A DNA stretch of 64,000 bases from Latrodectus hesperus (lineage: Eukaryota > Arthropoda > Arachnida > Araneae > Theridiidae), in assembly GCA_037975125.1 (NCBI GenBank), contig CM075853.1, positions 51,218,458 through 51,282,457 on the forward strand. The letters run 5' to 3'. The notes under the pieces are model-generated. The model saw only the letters and a program-made list of their open reading frames with translations, had not been told where the DNA came from and ran no database searches. Below, in pieces: positions 1 to 15,500 of the stretch. Within the stretch, counting starts at the first letter, position 1. Each line of letters begins with the position of its first letter. A program made the position numbers and the translations under genes.

Positions 1-3000
1 ATGAAGGTACTTTTAACCAGAAAAATATGGGAATATAATATCTTCTAAATATTATTTGTATTCTAGGAACAAAATACTTTTCTCATTTTTTTCAAAATGT
101 ATTATATGAGAAATGATTAATTATTTTGGAGTCATGTCTTTTATATTATTGGAGAAAAGCTTAGATCATTACATTTGAGTTCTTCATTCTGAATATTTAT
201 TGAATGAATTGCAACGTTGCAAAATTTACGATTTTTCAATCTTTTATTTTATGAAGAGTCATCTTTTAAATATACCTTTAATTATTTATTTATTTATAAA
301 AAATTCTAAGCTCCTAAAATTTCAAATAAAATCTTTAATTATGTAGTTGCCTTCAAAATTCAGCAAACTCTGTTTTTAATAGTTATGTAACAATTTTCAA
401 TCAATAAAAAAGAAAGGGTCTGAAGGGATTTATTTCTCAACCAAAATCGATGAAACATAGAGGCAAAAGAAAAAAAACGTTATTAAAATGATGCGAAAGA
501 GTTTATCATAGATTTTGAAAATTTGCATCGCTAAATTTCGTGAAAGATGCTATATGTAAAAATATAAGAGCCTGAAACTATTAATTTGAAAAATATAAAA
601 AAGTATTGCTTGGAAAGAAATATATTTTTATACAAATATTTAACATTCTTTTCTTCTTTTATTAAGATAACAATGAAATAAGTTTCTCAATGAAACAATT
701 AAATCATTTATTTATATTTTTTATAAATAAAAAATTAATACTTATTAGAAGTATTACATGAAGGGTATTAGAAAATTTATGTTAATAATTTTTTCAAAGT
801 GCTGAAAATCATTCCATGCTTTTTAAGATGATTGATTTGATTTTTCAAAGTATTAGAAATGTAATTTGTGAAATACACGCAAACAGACATCAAATAACAT
901 TTGAAAATTTTTATGTATTTTTAATATCAATTATTTATAAAAATTAAATTGAGAATCTGCATAATATACACAGTCATAAAACATGAAATTCTCTGTTTTT
1001 CTAAACAAGTTTATTATATAAAAAAATTAAAAATTAGCTTTCATAATCATATTTTTTTGATTTAAACAAAAATCCAGAAAATTTAATACCCCATCATTAA
1101 TATTATTAAGAGTGAAATAGAAGATGTATGATTTTCCAATGAGTATTTGATTGAAAGATTAAAGTTTGACAAAAGTTCTTAAGAAGTATCGATGTATGAT
1201 ACATTAACCAGTTATTTTACAAATACTACTAACATATTTTACTAAGGTCTTTAACACAATATATATATTCATAAAACCCAACCTAAATATTTCTCTCAGC
1301 AAAAGTTGGTATAATTAATGATAATTTATGCTATAATCAACAAAACATTTTTTGACTTTAATAACTTTTGAATTGATGCTAAAAATTGATGATTAAATCG
1401 GTGAAACATTTAATTTCACAACAACTAAGGCACAGCCATTTGCTTGTATTTTCTACTCGATTTTAAATGCAACAGCACTGAAATATGCTATTTTATGTAA
1501 TTTTTAATTCTCATAAAAATAACTGCATTTTTATAATAATAATATAATGCAAATGTAAAATAAAAATTTAAAATAATCATTGCAATATGTTTATTTTTAG
1601 AAGTAAAAATAAAACAAACATGTCATGAGTATAATCTCGATTGCCTTGATCTAATATAGTGACGATATAACACACTGATAAGTAAAAAGCCAAATTTACC
1701 TAATGTGTTTTATAAAGGTCAAATAAATTAAATTTATTTTGAGTTATATATATTAAATGTTACATTTTTAATTGCTTTATACACAATGTCTTAAGTGGAT
1801 TATAAATGTAAACGACAGTTTTGATCTATTAGGCTAGTTACAACAAAATGGCAATAAAAGCAGAGAATCTACAGTTTTCCTGCCCACTAAAACATTTAGC
1901 AATTATTTCGGTAATTTATCGATTAATACATGATGCTGGTACTTCTTAACCATTTTTGGTGTACCTCATTTTTCAAGTATTTACATTAAGCCTTTTTATT
2001 AACGCTGTATATGTCGAGAAATTAATAAATATAAATTATGGGACCAAAAAGTATTTAGAAATTTTATCAATAAAAACATTTTTCATTTACTAGAAATTAA
2101 AATTTTAGCCAGAGCTCAATAAAAAAGAATATAAGTTAAAGATCGATATTCAAGCCAAAATATTAATACTGTACATACGTGTGTTTAGAACTTATTTTCT
2201 TAAAACCCCTACTTCTTAATATATTCATTATTTGCTAGTAAAAAATAACAGTTAAGCTTCTACTTTTTGAATTTACATAAAAATTAAACAATAAGGACAT
2301 ACATAAAATTAACGATAATATATTTTTAATAGTAAACAATTAATAAGTACTTAATGAAAATTATAATATTTAATCAAATTTTAAGAAGTGTGTTAAACTT
2401 TAAAACCTTTATCAAATTAGAAACTTTCATATTGATAATCTATAATTAATAGAAATAAAATGGATATGGTTTACCTTACGTAATATTTTAAAGCCATAAA
2501 ATATATTTTAAATAAAGATTATGAAGACAGTTTTCATACTTTTTTTTATAAATAGCTAGCTAGTACACTTTTAAAATTTCCACCTCTTAAAATGTAGCTT
2601 AACCGATAAAACTGAAGAGCTCTTGAAAATATCAAGAGCTATTTTCAAAAATAGTGAAGTAGACTTCCTTAAATGTTTTTGAATTTTGCTTTGAACTAAT
2701 TAAGTGAAAATTAACATTTGTTTTGAGGCTAGTTAGATCTCTTTTAAATATTGATTTATTTTATGAATAATAATAAAATAACTAAAACTGCATTTTGTAA
2801 AATACTTAAAATTGTGTTGGTAAATTTATTAATTTGTATGAAATAATAATTTTTAATATCCTAATAACATATATTTTACGTCAATATTATAATATAATCA
2901 AGCATTACATTCGAAAGTGTTTATTAAATAATAATTGATGCTCTGTTTTAAAATCATTAATTATACTTATAAAATACTTGTTTAAAATTTAGAAGGGGAA

Positions 3001-6000
3001 TTGATGAAAACCAATATGAAATTAATTGATAAGTTAATGTTGTTTAGCTTAACTACGATGAAGTCAAAAATATTCACATATTAAAATAAAACCATAAAAA
3101 TTGATGCTTGAAATGCTTTAAAAGTGTTTACCTACTCATTATTTTTTTACTATTAATTACATTCTTAAAAACATCGAGTATTTTTCAGTTTCAGAATTTC
3201 CTATCTTAACTGCGATTCCATTTTCACCATTTTAATTGAGGTTTAATTGACGATTGACCATTTTGATTGAGATTTAATTTAGAGAAAATTGATTTTAATA
3301 ATTAATTACGATAATTTTGCTTCAATTAAACATCAAAATGATATAATGTTGATTAGATTGAATTTATACTCATATCTTTTGTCAATTATTTTATTACTTT
3401 AGGTTTGGTTGTGTTCTAAGAAACAAAAAAATGGAAAATAAACTCTATTTGAATGGAATTTCATTTGATAAGCAAAGAGAATTGTAAGTAATAGTTTAAT
3501 TTGAATATGATAGTGTCTATCGTATTCTATATAGACTTTGATTTAAATATGCAAATCATGCCACATTTAAGTTATTTTAAATGTAGGTTTAACTATACTA
3601 AATAATTATTTAAAATAACTAAAGGGTTTCATCTACACTCAAGTATTCCACGTAATTTTGCGGAAAATTGTGGTAGAAAGAAATTAGAACCTGCTCTTAA
3701 GCGAAGTATCTTTCTAAACCAACATTTAAGCATTAAAACACTTTACTCCTATCATGAAAGTTTATACAATTTATTCAAAAGATATTTATGGTTTTGATTA
3801 TTCATATCTGTTAAAATAACATTTTAATTTATTTTAAATAATATTTTTTGTATTCTTAACCACTGAGACTTTCTAGTAATTTTAAATATGAAATAGGAAG
3901 TATATTGTTTTCTATAAAAATTTTTATTTGAATTTGAAGTATACATGTATAGTTTAAATGAATTAGAAAAATAAAATATTCATATTTTCATATCAGACTG
4001 TGTTGATAAATCTTACAGGAATATGGATTGATATATTTTAAATCAAATAATCATATTATAAAAATTTTAAAATATGAATATCAACTTACTTATAGTACCT
4101 TAAATGAAATGAAAACTGTGAATGAAATTTACTTTTTTGAATAATAATATTAAATTACAAATTATTTATTAAAAATAATAAACCTCCGAGCTATTTTAAT
4201 TAAATAATAATACTAACGTAATATAAAACTGATTATTATACTTATTTTAAAACTATGATATACAAATTAAAAAATATTTATAACATTACATTTTTATGGC
4301 AGAAACATAAATAAAAATTGAGTTTATTAGCTATATAAAAATAAAAGTAAAATTCACAGTTATTTCAAATATAGAGTTTAGTTAACAAAATTAAATTAAC
4401 ATTTCTAAAGTGTCAAAAATTATTATATCCCTGTACCAAATTTTATATGTTACTTCGGTATTATATTGCTGTGTCAACTTCAAAATCTCTTTTTTATGCT
4501 TCATTATAACTTAAATTTTTACTTCACAATTACAAAGACATAATTTAAGAGTTTTACCTCCCTAAAATAACGAAGAATTTTATAATATTGGATATTTCAA
4601 AATTTCAGGCCTGGTGCAAAAATGCTAAGTTTTCCATATAGATTATTTAAACAAGAGATAAATATCAACATCGTATTGATGAAAGGGCTTTATTTTTGCT
4701 CACAGTAGTATAAAATTGAAATTGTTATCAGTATGTTAAAATGTCATTAGCCATTAGCTTTTTACTTTTAAGTAGTGAATTTTCAATATGCATTGATAAA
4801 AACTTTTTGAAAGCAATCAGAAGAAATACAATGAATAATATACAATACCTTCCTCAATTCTTGCTAATTAGAAAGCAAAAGGGTATTATTATTCCTTATA
4901 AGCAATATACTTTTAAATGTCAAATTAATTTCTTACCTATTTTTCATATGGCTTTAAATTAAATTCTATGAAAACTCTTTCATATTTGAAAAAAATATCT
5001 ATGTAAAGAGAAATATCTAGTAAACTTAAATTCTTCTCGAAGAATTTGAGCTGATATCCAGTTCATGTTCTCATCAAGGAATTTGAATATTAAAAATGTT
5101 TCTACTTTCATTCATAATTTTTTTTCAAATGTCAAGGAAATTTCATATAATTTATTTTAAAATCGTAAGTAAAGCTGCTAAGAAACTTTTTTAACGATTA
5201 ATATCCAACACCAGTAATTAAACAAAATCAAAGTAATATGTTTGCTGAAAAATGTTTTTTTAAAAAATGAATAATATACATGAATTGTTTTCTCATTAAA
5301 TTACATTTTCTATTAAAATATAAATAATATTTTTTTTACATAAATACAACTATTATGAATTATAATTTTTTCAACATTCTTGTTTTCGATCTTATACGCC
5401 ATATTTATTAAAAAAAAAAAAGATAAAGAAAGGCAGAGAGAGAGAGGCCTCCATTATTAATTGTTAAACGATAATGAATAACTACATTAATGTTATAATT
5501 AAAAAAGTAACTTAGCTTTTGACGTTTTCTTTATGTGTGTGTATCGTGATAACTATACAAAATTACAGGAAAGATTCTTAATTAATATAAATTACAATCA
5601 GTTATAACTGAAAAATATGAATACTTATCTAATTAATTGTCTATGTTTACTCATTTACATTTATAATATAATTTTCAAAAATTATTAATATAAATTGACT
5701 CTTAAACTTTTCTGAAAAAAATTTTTGATAATATGTTAATCAAAAAATTTTTTAAATTAATTTTCTCCTTTAAATAATAGAAAAGTTCAACATCATTACA
5801 AGTAAGTCAAGCTAAAATTCTTTAATGAAAAATGTTTTGTTATATTATTTTATAAATAAACCATAACCGAAGTTATTAATTGCTATCAATTATGCATTTA
5901 ACCAATTAAATAATAATTATTTGAAATTATTCTGAAAAAAAAGTTGAGAAATGATCATGGTCACGAAAAAGTCAACATATAAAAAGAAAAAATTACAAAA

Positions 6001-6028
6001 GAACAGTTATTTAAAAGTAACAGCTTTG
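1..6028. other. AT-rich DNA without recognisable gene
   Basis: I see no convincing gene here. Open frames are short and have the Ile/Leu/Lys/Phe/Asn-rich composition expected of random AT-rich sequence; the longest (4741-4962 +) has no domain, signal peptide or splice context. Two imperfect copies of a 25-base unit with period 31 lie at 3226-3281. A short purine run (GA-rich) is at about 5411-5447. Probably intergenic or intronic. Confidence 0.6.
3226..3281. repeat. imperfect direct repeat, two copies, period 31
   Basis: The units at 3226-3250 and 3257-3281 both read as ACCATTTT(A/G)ATTGAG(G/A)TTTAATT followed by one or two variable bases. It is a small local duplication with no sign of function. 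Confidence 0.6.
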
Positions 6029-6420
6029 CTACACTGAAAAGATAATGCATTTAGAATAATAATTACTCCCTCCGCTTTTATGCAAGCAATAATAACATAA
6101 AACTTTTATCAGATTTAGTCCTTTTCGAGTTGGAATTATTAAAGGAATTAGCAGAGGAAACGGAAACGTGTTCAGGATGTTACAAATAGCCAAATGATAG
6201 CAGCTCCCGTTGATAATTCCCTTTGTTAGTTCTGCGCTGCTTATTACAGAAAACGGTTTTTCGACACCGGGAGTCAAAATAACACTGGCCCATTATTATT
6301 CAGGGTTGTCATTTTCATTCGTTTGCTTATGAGTCCTGCTTTTATTCAAATTGCTTTGCCATTTCGCTAACTACGAAGTTTTTGTTGATGACGATTACCT
6401 AGCTTTAAACTGTCGACTTA
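6029..6420. other. compositionally distinct island, unknown
   Basis: GC content and sequence complexity rise clearly above the surroundings between about 6110 and 6410. The minus-strand open frame at 6029-6277 begins on a non-ATG codon and has no recognisable domain, so I do not call it a gene. It could be a conserved regulatory element, an old transposon fragment or an unrecognised exon. Confidence 0.3.
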
Positions 6421-9400
6421 AGAACAATTTTATATTGAAATTTAGGCTATTGAAAAGTAAGTAATAAAGATGTATGCATGAAGTAATTTAATTAATGGAT
6501 GTAAAAACTATTAGAAAAGAGAATATTACTTGTATTCTAGAAAAGAGAAATAAGATAATTCATTTTTTCAATTTATATATTGATGTTGCTAGTAATTATG
6601 AATGCATGTTTAAAATTTTATTTTTTATATATTCATATAATTAATAACGTTAATTACTTTAAGGATTTTCAAAACACTTATTTCTGTAAAGTAATTGAAT
6701 TTGTCTCATTCCTTCAAAAATATAATTAAATTGCAGAGTTTTTGAGGAATAATTACAATAATTTACATCATTTTTTCAAACTAAAATGTTATACTATTAG
6801 CTATTGTGTTATATTTTTATCTTATGCATACTACGAAAGTATATGATTATAAATATATATAAATATACTTTTTTGTTTTTATGCATTTTATATTTTTCTA
6901 ATGTACAAACACTTAAATAATTCAGATAAGATATAATTACAATAAGTATAAAAAATAAAATTAACATGCAAATGAAAGTAATGAAAACTTTTAAATGTCT
7001 TTTATATTTAAAAATAATGATAAGAATTTAATCTTCCTGCTATAAATATCTAATAATTTAAACAATCAACAGAGTAACCCAAAATACTTGAATATCAAGT
7101 AATTGATATATAATTTGTAGTTTATTATTTTAACTACAATTTGTTGTCGATAAATTTTTTAAGATAAATTTTTCTATTGATTATATTTTAAATTGATACA
7201 ACACTTCACAATGGTTTCAATCAATATCAAAATTTTTAAACATTTTCTTTTTAAAAATCGTATCGATGAAGTATTTATTTCTATCTTTTACAGTGTCAGT
7301 ACATTTTATAAAAAAATCGCGCAAACAGAGTATTTTTCCAGTATTCCCGACTTTTGTTTTGTTAAAATGATTTGCAAATAATTTTTTTAGAATAGTGAAG
7401 ATAAATTAAATAGAATTGTGATAATTCTAACAATATTTGCTGCTATATATAAACTGTACAAGCAAATGAGAAGGTGAATGACATGGGTTTATTGAATAAG
7501 TATAAAATTACAAAGATAGGCTAATCAATAGGTTTCTATGTACTTGGTCTAATCAATAGGTTTGTAAATATACTTCGTTATTGTGAAACGAGCTTTGAAT
7601 AAATAAACTAAACTGTTTTTAAACATTTGATGATTATGTTATTTTTGCGCCAGAGAAATATTTGAAACTTAAATTGTCATATGTTGTTTAACTTTAGCTG
7701 TACAAATCTACGTAGAACGTATTAAAGAAAACTTTTTACTTAATATAGTTTGTAAAAGCTGGGTATGGTTATTGAATTTTCAAATTTTTAACTAGATTAC
7801 TAGATTTGTTTATTTTGATTATCTCGAAGATCCTCATCGCACATCTTTTTAGACTAGAGCTATAATGTGCCCGTTACAAAAGATTACAAAACTATAAATT
7901 TATAACTAATGGAATATGCACGTCATACATTTTTTTCATAAAAATAAAAATCTATGCATATGCATTGTAGCCCAAAACTGCATATCACTCAAACTAAAAA
8001 AAATGCATCTGAACAAGTACAGCCCATTTATTCTTTACAATCACCTCCTTCATTTACAATTTTATTTTATTAGGTTTAATAGTTATAGACAAAGCAATCG
8101 TAGTAAAAAACTCAACCAAATATTCCGTATGGGTATCTATCATTGATTAGAGTTGAACTCCAGCGTCAGTATCAACTTATAGTAAATTTGCGAAGTTACT
8201 TGCGTAGTATAAAGCAAAAAATGCTATTCTAATTATTTACTAGAATATCTTTGCTTAAAATAATCAATACGAAAAATGTAAATTAACAAAATTCCTGCAA
8301 TGTCATTTACAATATTTTTAAAATACATAAAATCATATGATATTTTTAATAAGTATACGAATATTACATGGAAGCATAAATAAGTATGAAACTTCGAGAA
8401 TGCACTATAAAGTTGCCAGAAGAAACATGCAAATACAATGCAAAGAAAAATACATACAAATGCAATGTTATCTTGTCTTCATTTGGTTATCATTCCCATG
8501 AACGGCAACTTTTGTTATAGTATCCTTATAAACTCTACTGTAGTATACTATGCTTGTGAATTTTGATATTTATTCCGTAGCCATTGTGTTTCTTCTTCAC
8601 TTGTCCACAATATTGCAAAAATGGTTTCACTGTTTAATCTATGTATATATTAATTTTTCATTTTTTTTTAAAAAATAGGATCAGTTATTTCATTATCTAC
8701 GAAAGGTAAAGCGTGATATTATGTATACTCGTCATGTTTTTGTTACTCTTCATTTAGGATTAGTAAATTTTCAAACAATTATTTAAATTTATGTGTTTTT
8801 ATCCCTAGCTGCAACTCCTAATTTAAAATGTTTAATTTCTAAACTGGAATTTTCATCACATGGGAAAAAATTTATAAGTAACTTGAACACAAAAGAAAAT
8901 CTTATTCATTCACTCCTTACAAAATCATTACTTAGGAATTAATCTATAAGGTTAATTTTGCCTGTAAATTATATATTGCTATCATGTTAATTAGCACTTT
9001 TGTATTTATTCCTAAACTTATGTCTTAAGTTTGTAATTAGTCAAATTTTTCTACTATTCCATTAAAAAGTGAAATATAGTTATTGCCATTAGAAATCATG
9101 AATTAAAAATCAATAAATAAAAATATAATACATCAATTTGTTTTTATATATGTATGTTTATAAAGGATTATATTATATAAAGAAAAAACTTTTAATGAAT
9201 GCGTATTTGCCTTTTTCAAAAAAATCTTTTTTTACATAAATTGTCCATTGGTCTATTGTTGTTTAAAAAATAGGAAGTTAAATTCTTTTCTTATATATCA
9301 TAGCTATACTAGTTAAAATACATTCTGCATAAAATTTTTATTTAAGTATATCGTGCCACTGTTTTGGTAAATTTAAGATCCTTAACATTCTTTCTAAATT

Positions 9401-12300
9401 TTTTTTAGAAATTTAACTTTGGAGCTTTTATTTTATAGAAATTGTACATTAATTGACCCGTTCAGATAATCAAAAATAAATTATTTATTCATTAAAAGTT
9501 CTCATTTCTTAAAATTTCTCTATTAAGAAATTTTTAATACGAAATCCAATTTTATATTGAAATTATTTTATTAATCAATTAATCGATTATTGTTTGTAAA
9601 ATATAAAGAAACTAATTTTAATTAACAGAAATCAAAAATCTAGAAAAACTTATTTTAAAAAATGTGTAAAATTTGCATATTGTGAAAATTAATAAGCATT
9701 TGCAAGTAAATAATATTAAAATTCATCCATTATACATAATGTTCAAAATTGCATATTTATGTGACTTATGCTAAATTTAGGTTTCTAAGTCTCCTACACA
9801 AATTCGTTAACATTTCAATACATTTCTGAATAAAAGCAGCTTTATTAGGATTATATAATCCAACAATTTAAGGTATATTGGTTGGAAAGTAATTTCATCC
9901 AGGACATCTGTTGCCATTTATGGCTTATGAATTAATAGTTGAGAGGAACTAGTTCTACATTCATACCACCCATAAGTAAACTACACCTGAATTAATTTTA
10001 ACCTAAAGAATTATCATTATTCATGTGATAACTTCCAAATGATTAAATCATGCATTAGGCTTTTCATAATTAATTAAACGTCTTCATGGAATTCTCAGGT
10101 ACGTAGATCATGTGGAATTACCAATCAAATGGCGTTTCAGAGAATTTACATAAATTAACTGGAATAGAATGATTTGGTAATATTAAATTCCTTGCCTTCT
10201 CTGTTCATAAACAAAACAAATATTATATTGCTTTTTTTCTAAACTAGTCATATGTTATTAATCTGTCAACTTTTTTAATATCTGGTTATTTTATAGGATT
10301 CTGTACAGGAATAATTTTACTATAACTGAGAATATTTAGTATTATAATTCAATTCATGCTTTATGGAGCATGGGTTATTTTACATGTTTAATTAAATTAG
10401 ACCAAAAATTTTCAAATTTATCGAAAACAGAATGTGTGTCAACGATAATGAAATGAGAAGTTACATTCTATTAAGTTGATATTTTTACAAGGCCCCTAAC
10501 ATCATGTCCATCATTTATTATCTTTCTTGGCAGACAAATAATATTGTAAGTACCTTGTGCTTTAGTATCATCACCCTATAAATCAAAAGAACTCATTTGT
10601 TCTATCCTCCATTTTCTCATGCTTTATGAACGTTCTTGTAGTAAAAGGTAGATTAAAATGACATGGAAAAATGCCACTGCAAGATTCTTTTCTATAAAGA
10701 AGAATGAAAATAAGGTTATACAAATAAATCATACTAATCTAATAGAAGAAATAGCTTATTGCACGAGAAATAAATTATATATACACTTGTATAAGTCTCC
10801 ATAGTATCTTATATTAATATATGCCATTCTTATACTTTTTAGAATATCACTAAAGATGTTAAATTACAACTAAAAAATGTTAAACTTCATTTAAAATCAA
10901 ACAACAGAAATTCATTTCGTTTAAGGTTTCTTTTTCATATAAGTAAGATAATTTTTATATTTAAGGATTCATTACAGAAGGCAAAATTAAAAATAATAAA
11001 TATTCATCGAAGCAAAATTTTATGTAACAATCTTTAAATAAATATGCTAATAGAATGTAACGGATTTTTCAATATATTTTATAAACAATCACATAATTTT
11101 CAAAAAACAACAATAGTGAAAAATATTAAAATAATTCGAGTTAAAGATAATTTCTTAGACTTATGATTTCTTCTTACATTCAGCAATTAATTTATGTAAC
11201 ATAGAATTAAAACAATATAGTGAAAAACCATTGAAACAGTATCTAATATAACAATCTTTATTTAAATTTGCTTAAAAATGTAACGTAATATTCACATTGT
11301 CTTACAAAGTATTACATATTTTTTCTCTAAACACTGACAATAATAATTTATTTTAGTTTATATATGAAGAAATTAATATCTACTAAATGTTGTCTATGAT
11401 ATGTTGCAAAATTTTGGCTGCAAATCTCTATTATCTTCAGGCTTAAAATTTTGCAGTATTTTGATTAAAAAAATAAAACTCACTTTACAAATATTTCTGA
11501 ATTACAAAACTTTACAAATATTGCCATCTGTTTTTAAAATTAAGACTTGATAGTTACACAGTTCTCACACAAACCATCATATAATTTATTTTCTCTTGAC
11601 AGCTATATGATGTGAACATATAAACACCATAAAATCGGAAATAAATGAAATGATATGCATAAAATACGCTGCTTTAATATGTACACTTGATATATTATAA
11701 AATTTAAACAAGACTATGCCACTGTATATGATTGTACATTTCAGTAGTAAGAAGTGAAGCATTCTAGTTGCAGTGAAGAAATAAAAAGGATGTTTTTAAA
11801 ATGCTCATAAATTACTTAAACAAATAATTCAAGAGCATATGATGACGTATATTTTACTTTTTAAAATTATCCGTAAAATAAATACAATATTTTAGTAAAT
11901 ATTCCACTAATCCAAAAACTATACAATATTCAATACATGTGAATTTATCACGTAACCATCAAAAATTTATACAGTTAAGTTTTAACAAATTCGAATGCTA
12001 CATATAATTTCGTTTATAAAACCATTTGTGTTTTAGTAGAATTATATAGTAAATAACTTTGCACGCAAATTAAGATATCATTTATAACAATGATATTTGT
12101 AAATTATATATAAAATAAATATAATATTATAATTATACGAAACAATATATTTATCAACTCTTATATTTTTTAAACTATTAATTTGTAAATTATTATTTAC
12201 TTTATTAAATCTTATTTTTAAAACATTTTATAAAAACGTTGCATTTTTAATCAAATTCATATATCTATGTTTTTTATCTTAATGCAAACCATATTTGTAT
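6421..12300. other. AT-rich DNA without recognisable gene
   Basis: Nothing convincing is seen. ORFs at 7193-7381 and 7916-8146 have random AT-rich composition. A 15-base direct repeat with period 28 (CTAATCAATAGGTTT) lies at 7521-7535 and 7549-7563. Confidence 0.55.
7521..7563. repeat. 15-bp direct repeat, period 28
   Basis: CTAATCAATAGGTTT occurs exactly twice, at 7521-7535 and 7549-7563. It looks like a small local duplication. Confidence 0.6.
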
Positions 12301-12319
12301 TTGATTTATTTACGAGCAA

Positions 12320-12530
12320 TTGAGAGCGATTCGCAGGTCTCCTTCACGATGTTCTCGTCAGGTGCGTCAAATGGAACAGGTGCGTTTTAGATCTAACCAT
12401 CGTCCATCGATCGGAAGAAGGTGTTGTGCCCCGCAAAATGCAGTGGAGGAGAGTTCCACCCTCCGTTTAAACCATATCTTATCTTCCTCCCACCCATTTG
12501 TTTCCTCCATCGCGCAAGCAGAATTTTAGG
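12320..12530. other. GC-rich island with short ORFs on both strands
   Basis: This is a sharp island of about 50% GC inside DNA that is about 75% AT. The plus strand carries a 69-codon arginine/serine-rich open frame without an ATG start. The minus strand carries an ATG-initiated 47-codon frame (12510 down to 12367) beginning MEETNGWEEDKIWFKRR, in the context GCGATGG, which is a reasonable start context. I recognise neither product. Candidates are an exon, a CpG-type promoter, or the remains of a transposon. The minus frame is the more protein-like because acidic, basic, Trp and Cys residues are mixed. Confidence 0.35.
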
Positions 12531-12540
12531 GACATTTTAA

Positions 12541-15500
12541 ATCTATAGTTTTATGGAAGATATTTTATCGCTATCAGCCTTCTTGTTTAATGTCCTTATG
12601 AAGTACAGAAGTTTCTCAATTTCTACTCTTTGATTCAGTTGGATTTATTTAAGTAAATCTGGAATTATCAATATTTTTAGAGCAATTTATGATGCAAACA
12701 TTAATGATAGTCAGAAAAGATTAAAAATAACTAATTGTGAAAGTTTATATAAGTAAGGCATTTTTCCAAGTCCAAAATATGTGAATGAAATTAAAATAAA
12801 AGTTTAAGATACTCATGTTGGATTATACAGTATTTTAAAAAGTTAGGACAATTAAGTATAATTTTAAAGTCATGAATATAAATTTTTCCAGCAGGCTGAA
12901 GAATGAGATATTTTCCGAAAGTGTTTCTGAAAATTCCCTTCCTAAATTAAATTTAATATTAACAAATATAATATTTTAAATATGATTTTGAGGAAAATTA
13001 ATTTGAATAAATATATGCTGTTGCTTTACAATCGGATTTTTGAATTAAATAGTGAGCAAAAATTTTCATGTTAAGTTAATATAATTTGATGTTTTCTAAA
13101 AAATTTTTAAAATAACAGAAATGTTGTCAAGATTCATTAGCATAGTATAAATTTTACCATCAATATTGTATAAATTTTATTAGTGACAGTGACGCTAATC
13201 GATAGAAATTAAATTTTAAAAACGGGTTCTTGATTCATTTATTCTCAAAATCCTCCTCTATCACAATTTGTAATCTTGGATTTGATTCATTATTTAATAA
13301 TTGATTTATATAAAACCAGGTCATAAAATACAAACAATTCAGTAAAAAAGTAATAAATTTGATAAGTTGTAAAAAAAATCTAAAATGTATTATTTCTTAA
13401 AATTAAATTGATTTGAAATTTACAAAACTTCTGAATGAATAAATTTACTCAGAGATTATTAATTTCTAAAGTTTTTTTTATAACGTTAAAGAATTTTATA
13501 TTTCTTACAAATATTTATCATTTAAATTAAGTTGCAGATTTAAAAAAGAGTGATAACATATTTACTAATATTTTAACTAATAATATAATATTGTTCTATG
13601 TAAAAGAATACTTCATTTTTTACAAATGAAATAAAACAATTTTTATTCAAAAATTTAACCTTTACACATTGAAATGTGTAATGTCTTTGATTAATAATTG
13701 TATAAAAAATAAACAAAATTATTTTAGGAAGTTGTCAAAGCACACTTTCTGAATATCTGAAACAAAATCTTAGGATCAGTCACTAACAATTAAAAGTAGC
13801 TGTACATTTAAGAGTATAAATTCATGATAAGATTTAATTTAATTTATATTAATTCTAAAAGTATCTATGAACTTTAGCATAAATATATCAAATCATCATT
13901 TTTAATATAAACCGTTATATAAAATATGAAATATAAATAATATTTGACAAAGAAAATGTTTTTGAATAATTTTAAAGTTTATGAAATTGTACTGAATTCA
14001 CAATTTTTAAGGAAAGCAAAAATATGTTCATTTAGCTAGATAAAAATTCTACATGTATCTTCAAAGAAGTTTAAAAAACTGAAATTGGAAGGTTAATTAA
14101 TTGGTTTATGTGTCGCACTAAGATTAAATTTTGCAGTTAAAATTAATTAAACCTGTATTTACAGCTTAGATTTAATTCAGAAAATTTTTAATGTTTGAGG
14201 TAACGTAAAATTTAAAAGAAACATTAAGAAAAGATTTGACAAAACAAATTTAGTTCTGATTTTATTTAGTATACAATTAAATTCTTTGTTAAACTATGAA
14301 AATTCTTTTTATTAATCTGCAATTGAGATTAAAGGGTTTCTATTTATAATTCATAAATTCCTATTTACAATAAATAACACAATATAGAAAATTATTTTCT
14401 ATGGCGTATATATTTATATTTAGGAAGAATTTGGTATATAAATTCACACACACAAAACAATTTAACCATAAAAGAAGACTATAAATGATTCCTAATATTT
14501 ATTAATATGATTCTAATTAGGTCCTTTAATTTATAAGATTTCTTACCTTAGTTAAGAATTTAAGCGTTTTAACTCAAAAAGTGTTTTGAACGCAAAAATA
14601 GAGAAATATTTCAATAATTTTGTACTGGTAGAGCTCTGCCCATTTACTTACACACGTCTTATAAAGAAGCACTTTGAAATTGTTAATATTTAAGTTTTAA
14701 AATGTCCAATTTTAATCATTGAGGTTTACAACAATCAATTTTAATATATAAAATTCACAAATATATATTTGCACATAACACTGATTAATTCGAGTAACTA
14801 AATTGCTGAATTCTATTTATATTTTTTTTATTATATGACAGTCTCTCTCAAATTAATCAAATATATAATTATGAGTAACCTTTTTTAATTTATAAATATT
14901 TCGAAACAAAAAACGCAAAAGCTCTCAGAAAACAAAATGGACATTTTGAATGGACTTCAAACTATCATCTGAAAGCCAATCAGTATAAATTAACATTTAC
15001 AAGAAAATAAGTTTTCAGAGACATTTGAAAAATTATTCGTACGTGTCTCTGAAAAAATACTATTTTATTTCTTATAAATTCTTAGTATTTACTTTGTAAA
15101 CATATTCTTTTCGTTTCTTAATATTTTATTCTTCATGAGAAAATATAAATATTTTGTATGAGTTGAAATATGTTATTTTATAATAGTGTTTGGCAATGTG
15201 TCTCCCATTTGATGGATCTGATCGAACCCTATTATTATGAGTGCAATCTATCGTATTTCATGTTTTCATATCTGACAAATACACCTGATTGCTCTTAAAA
15301 CTTCATTTCAGACACATTTCCAATAATCTATTGTGTGTCTATAACGTAACGTCGGCTTAAGAAATGCACGTATTAAGAATGAGGGCGAATATTCAAACTA
15401 AGTTTATTTTGATTTCCAGACCAATATTTTTGACAGAAAGGAAATAAATGTTGATATTTGAATTGGTTGTTCCAATGCTAATATTATAAATATACTATTA

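Noticed and set aside
4741..4962. ATG-initiated 73-codon ORF
   Set aside because: It is AT-rich with no domain or splice context; chance ORFs of this length are expected here.
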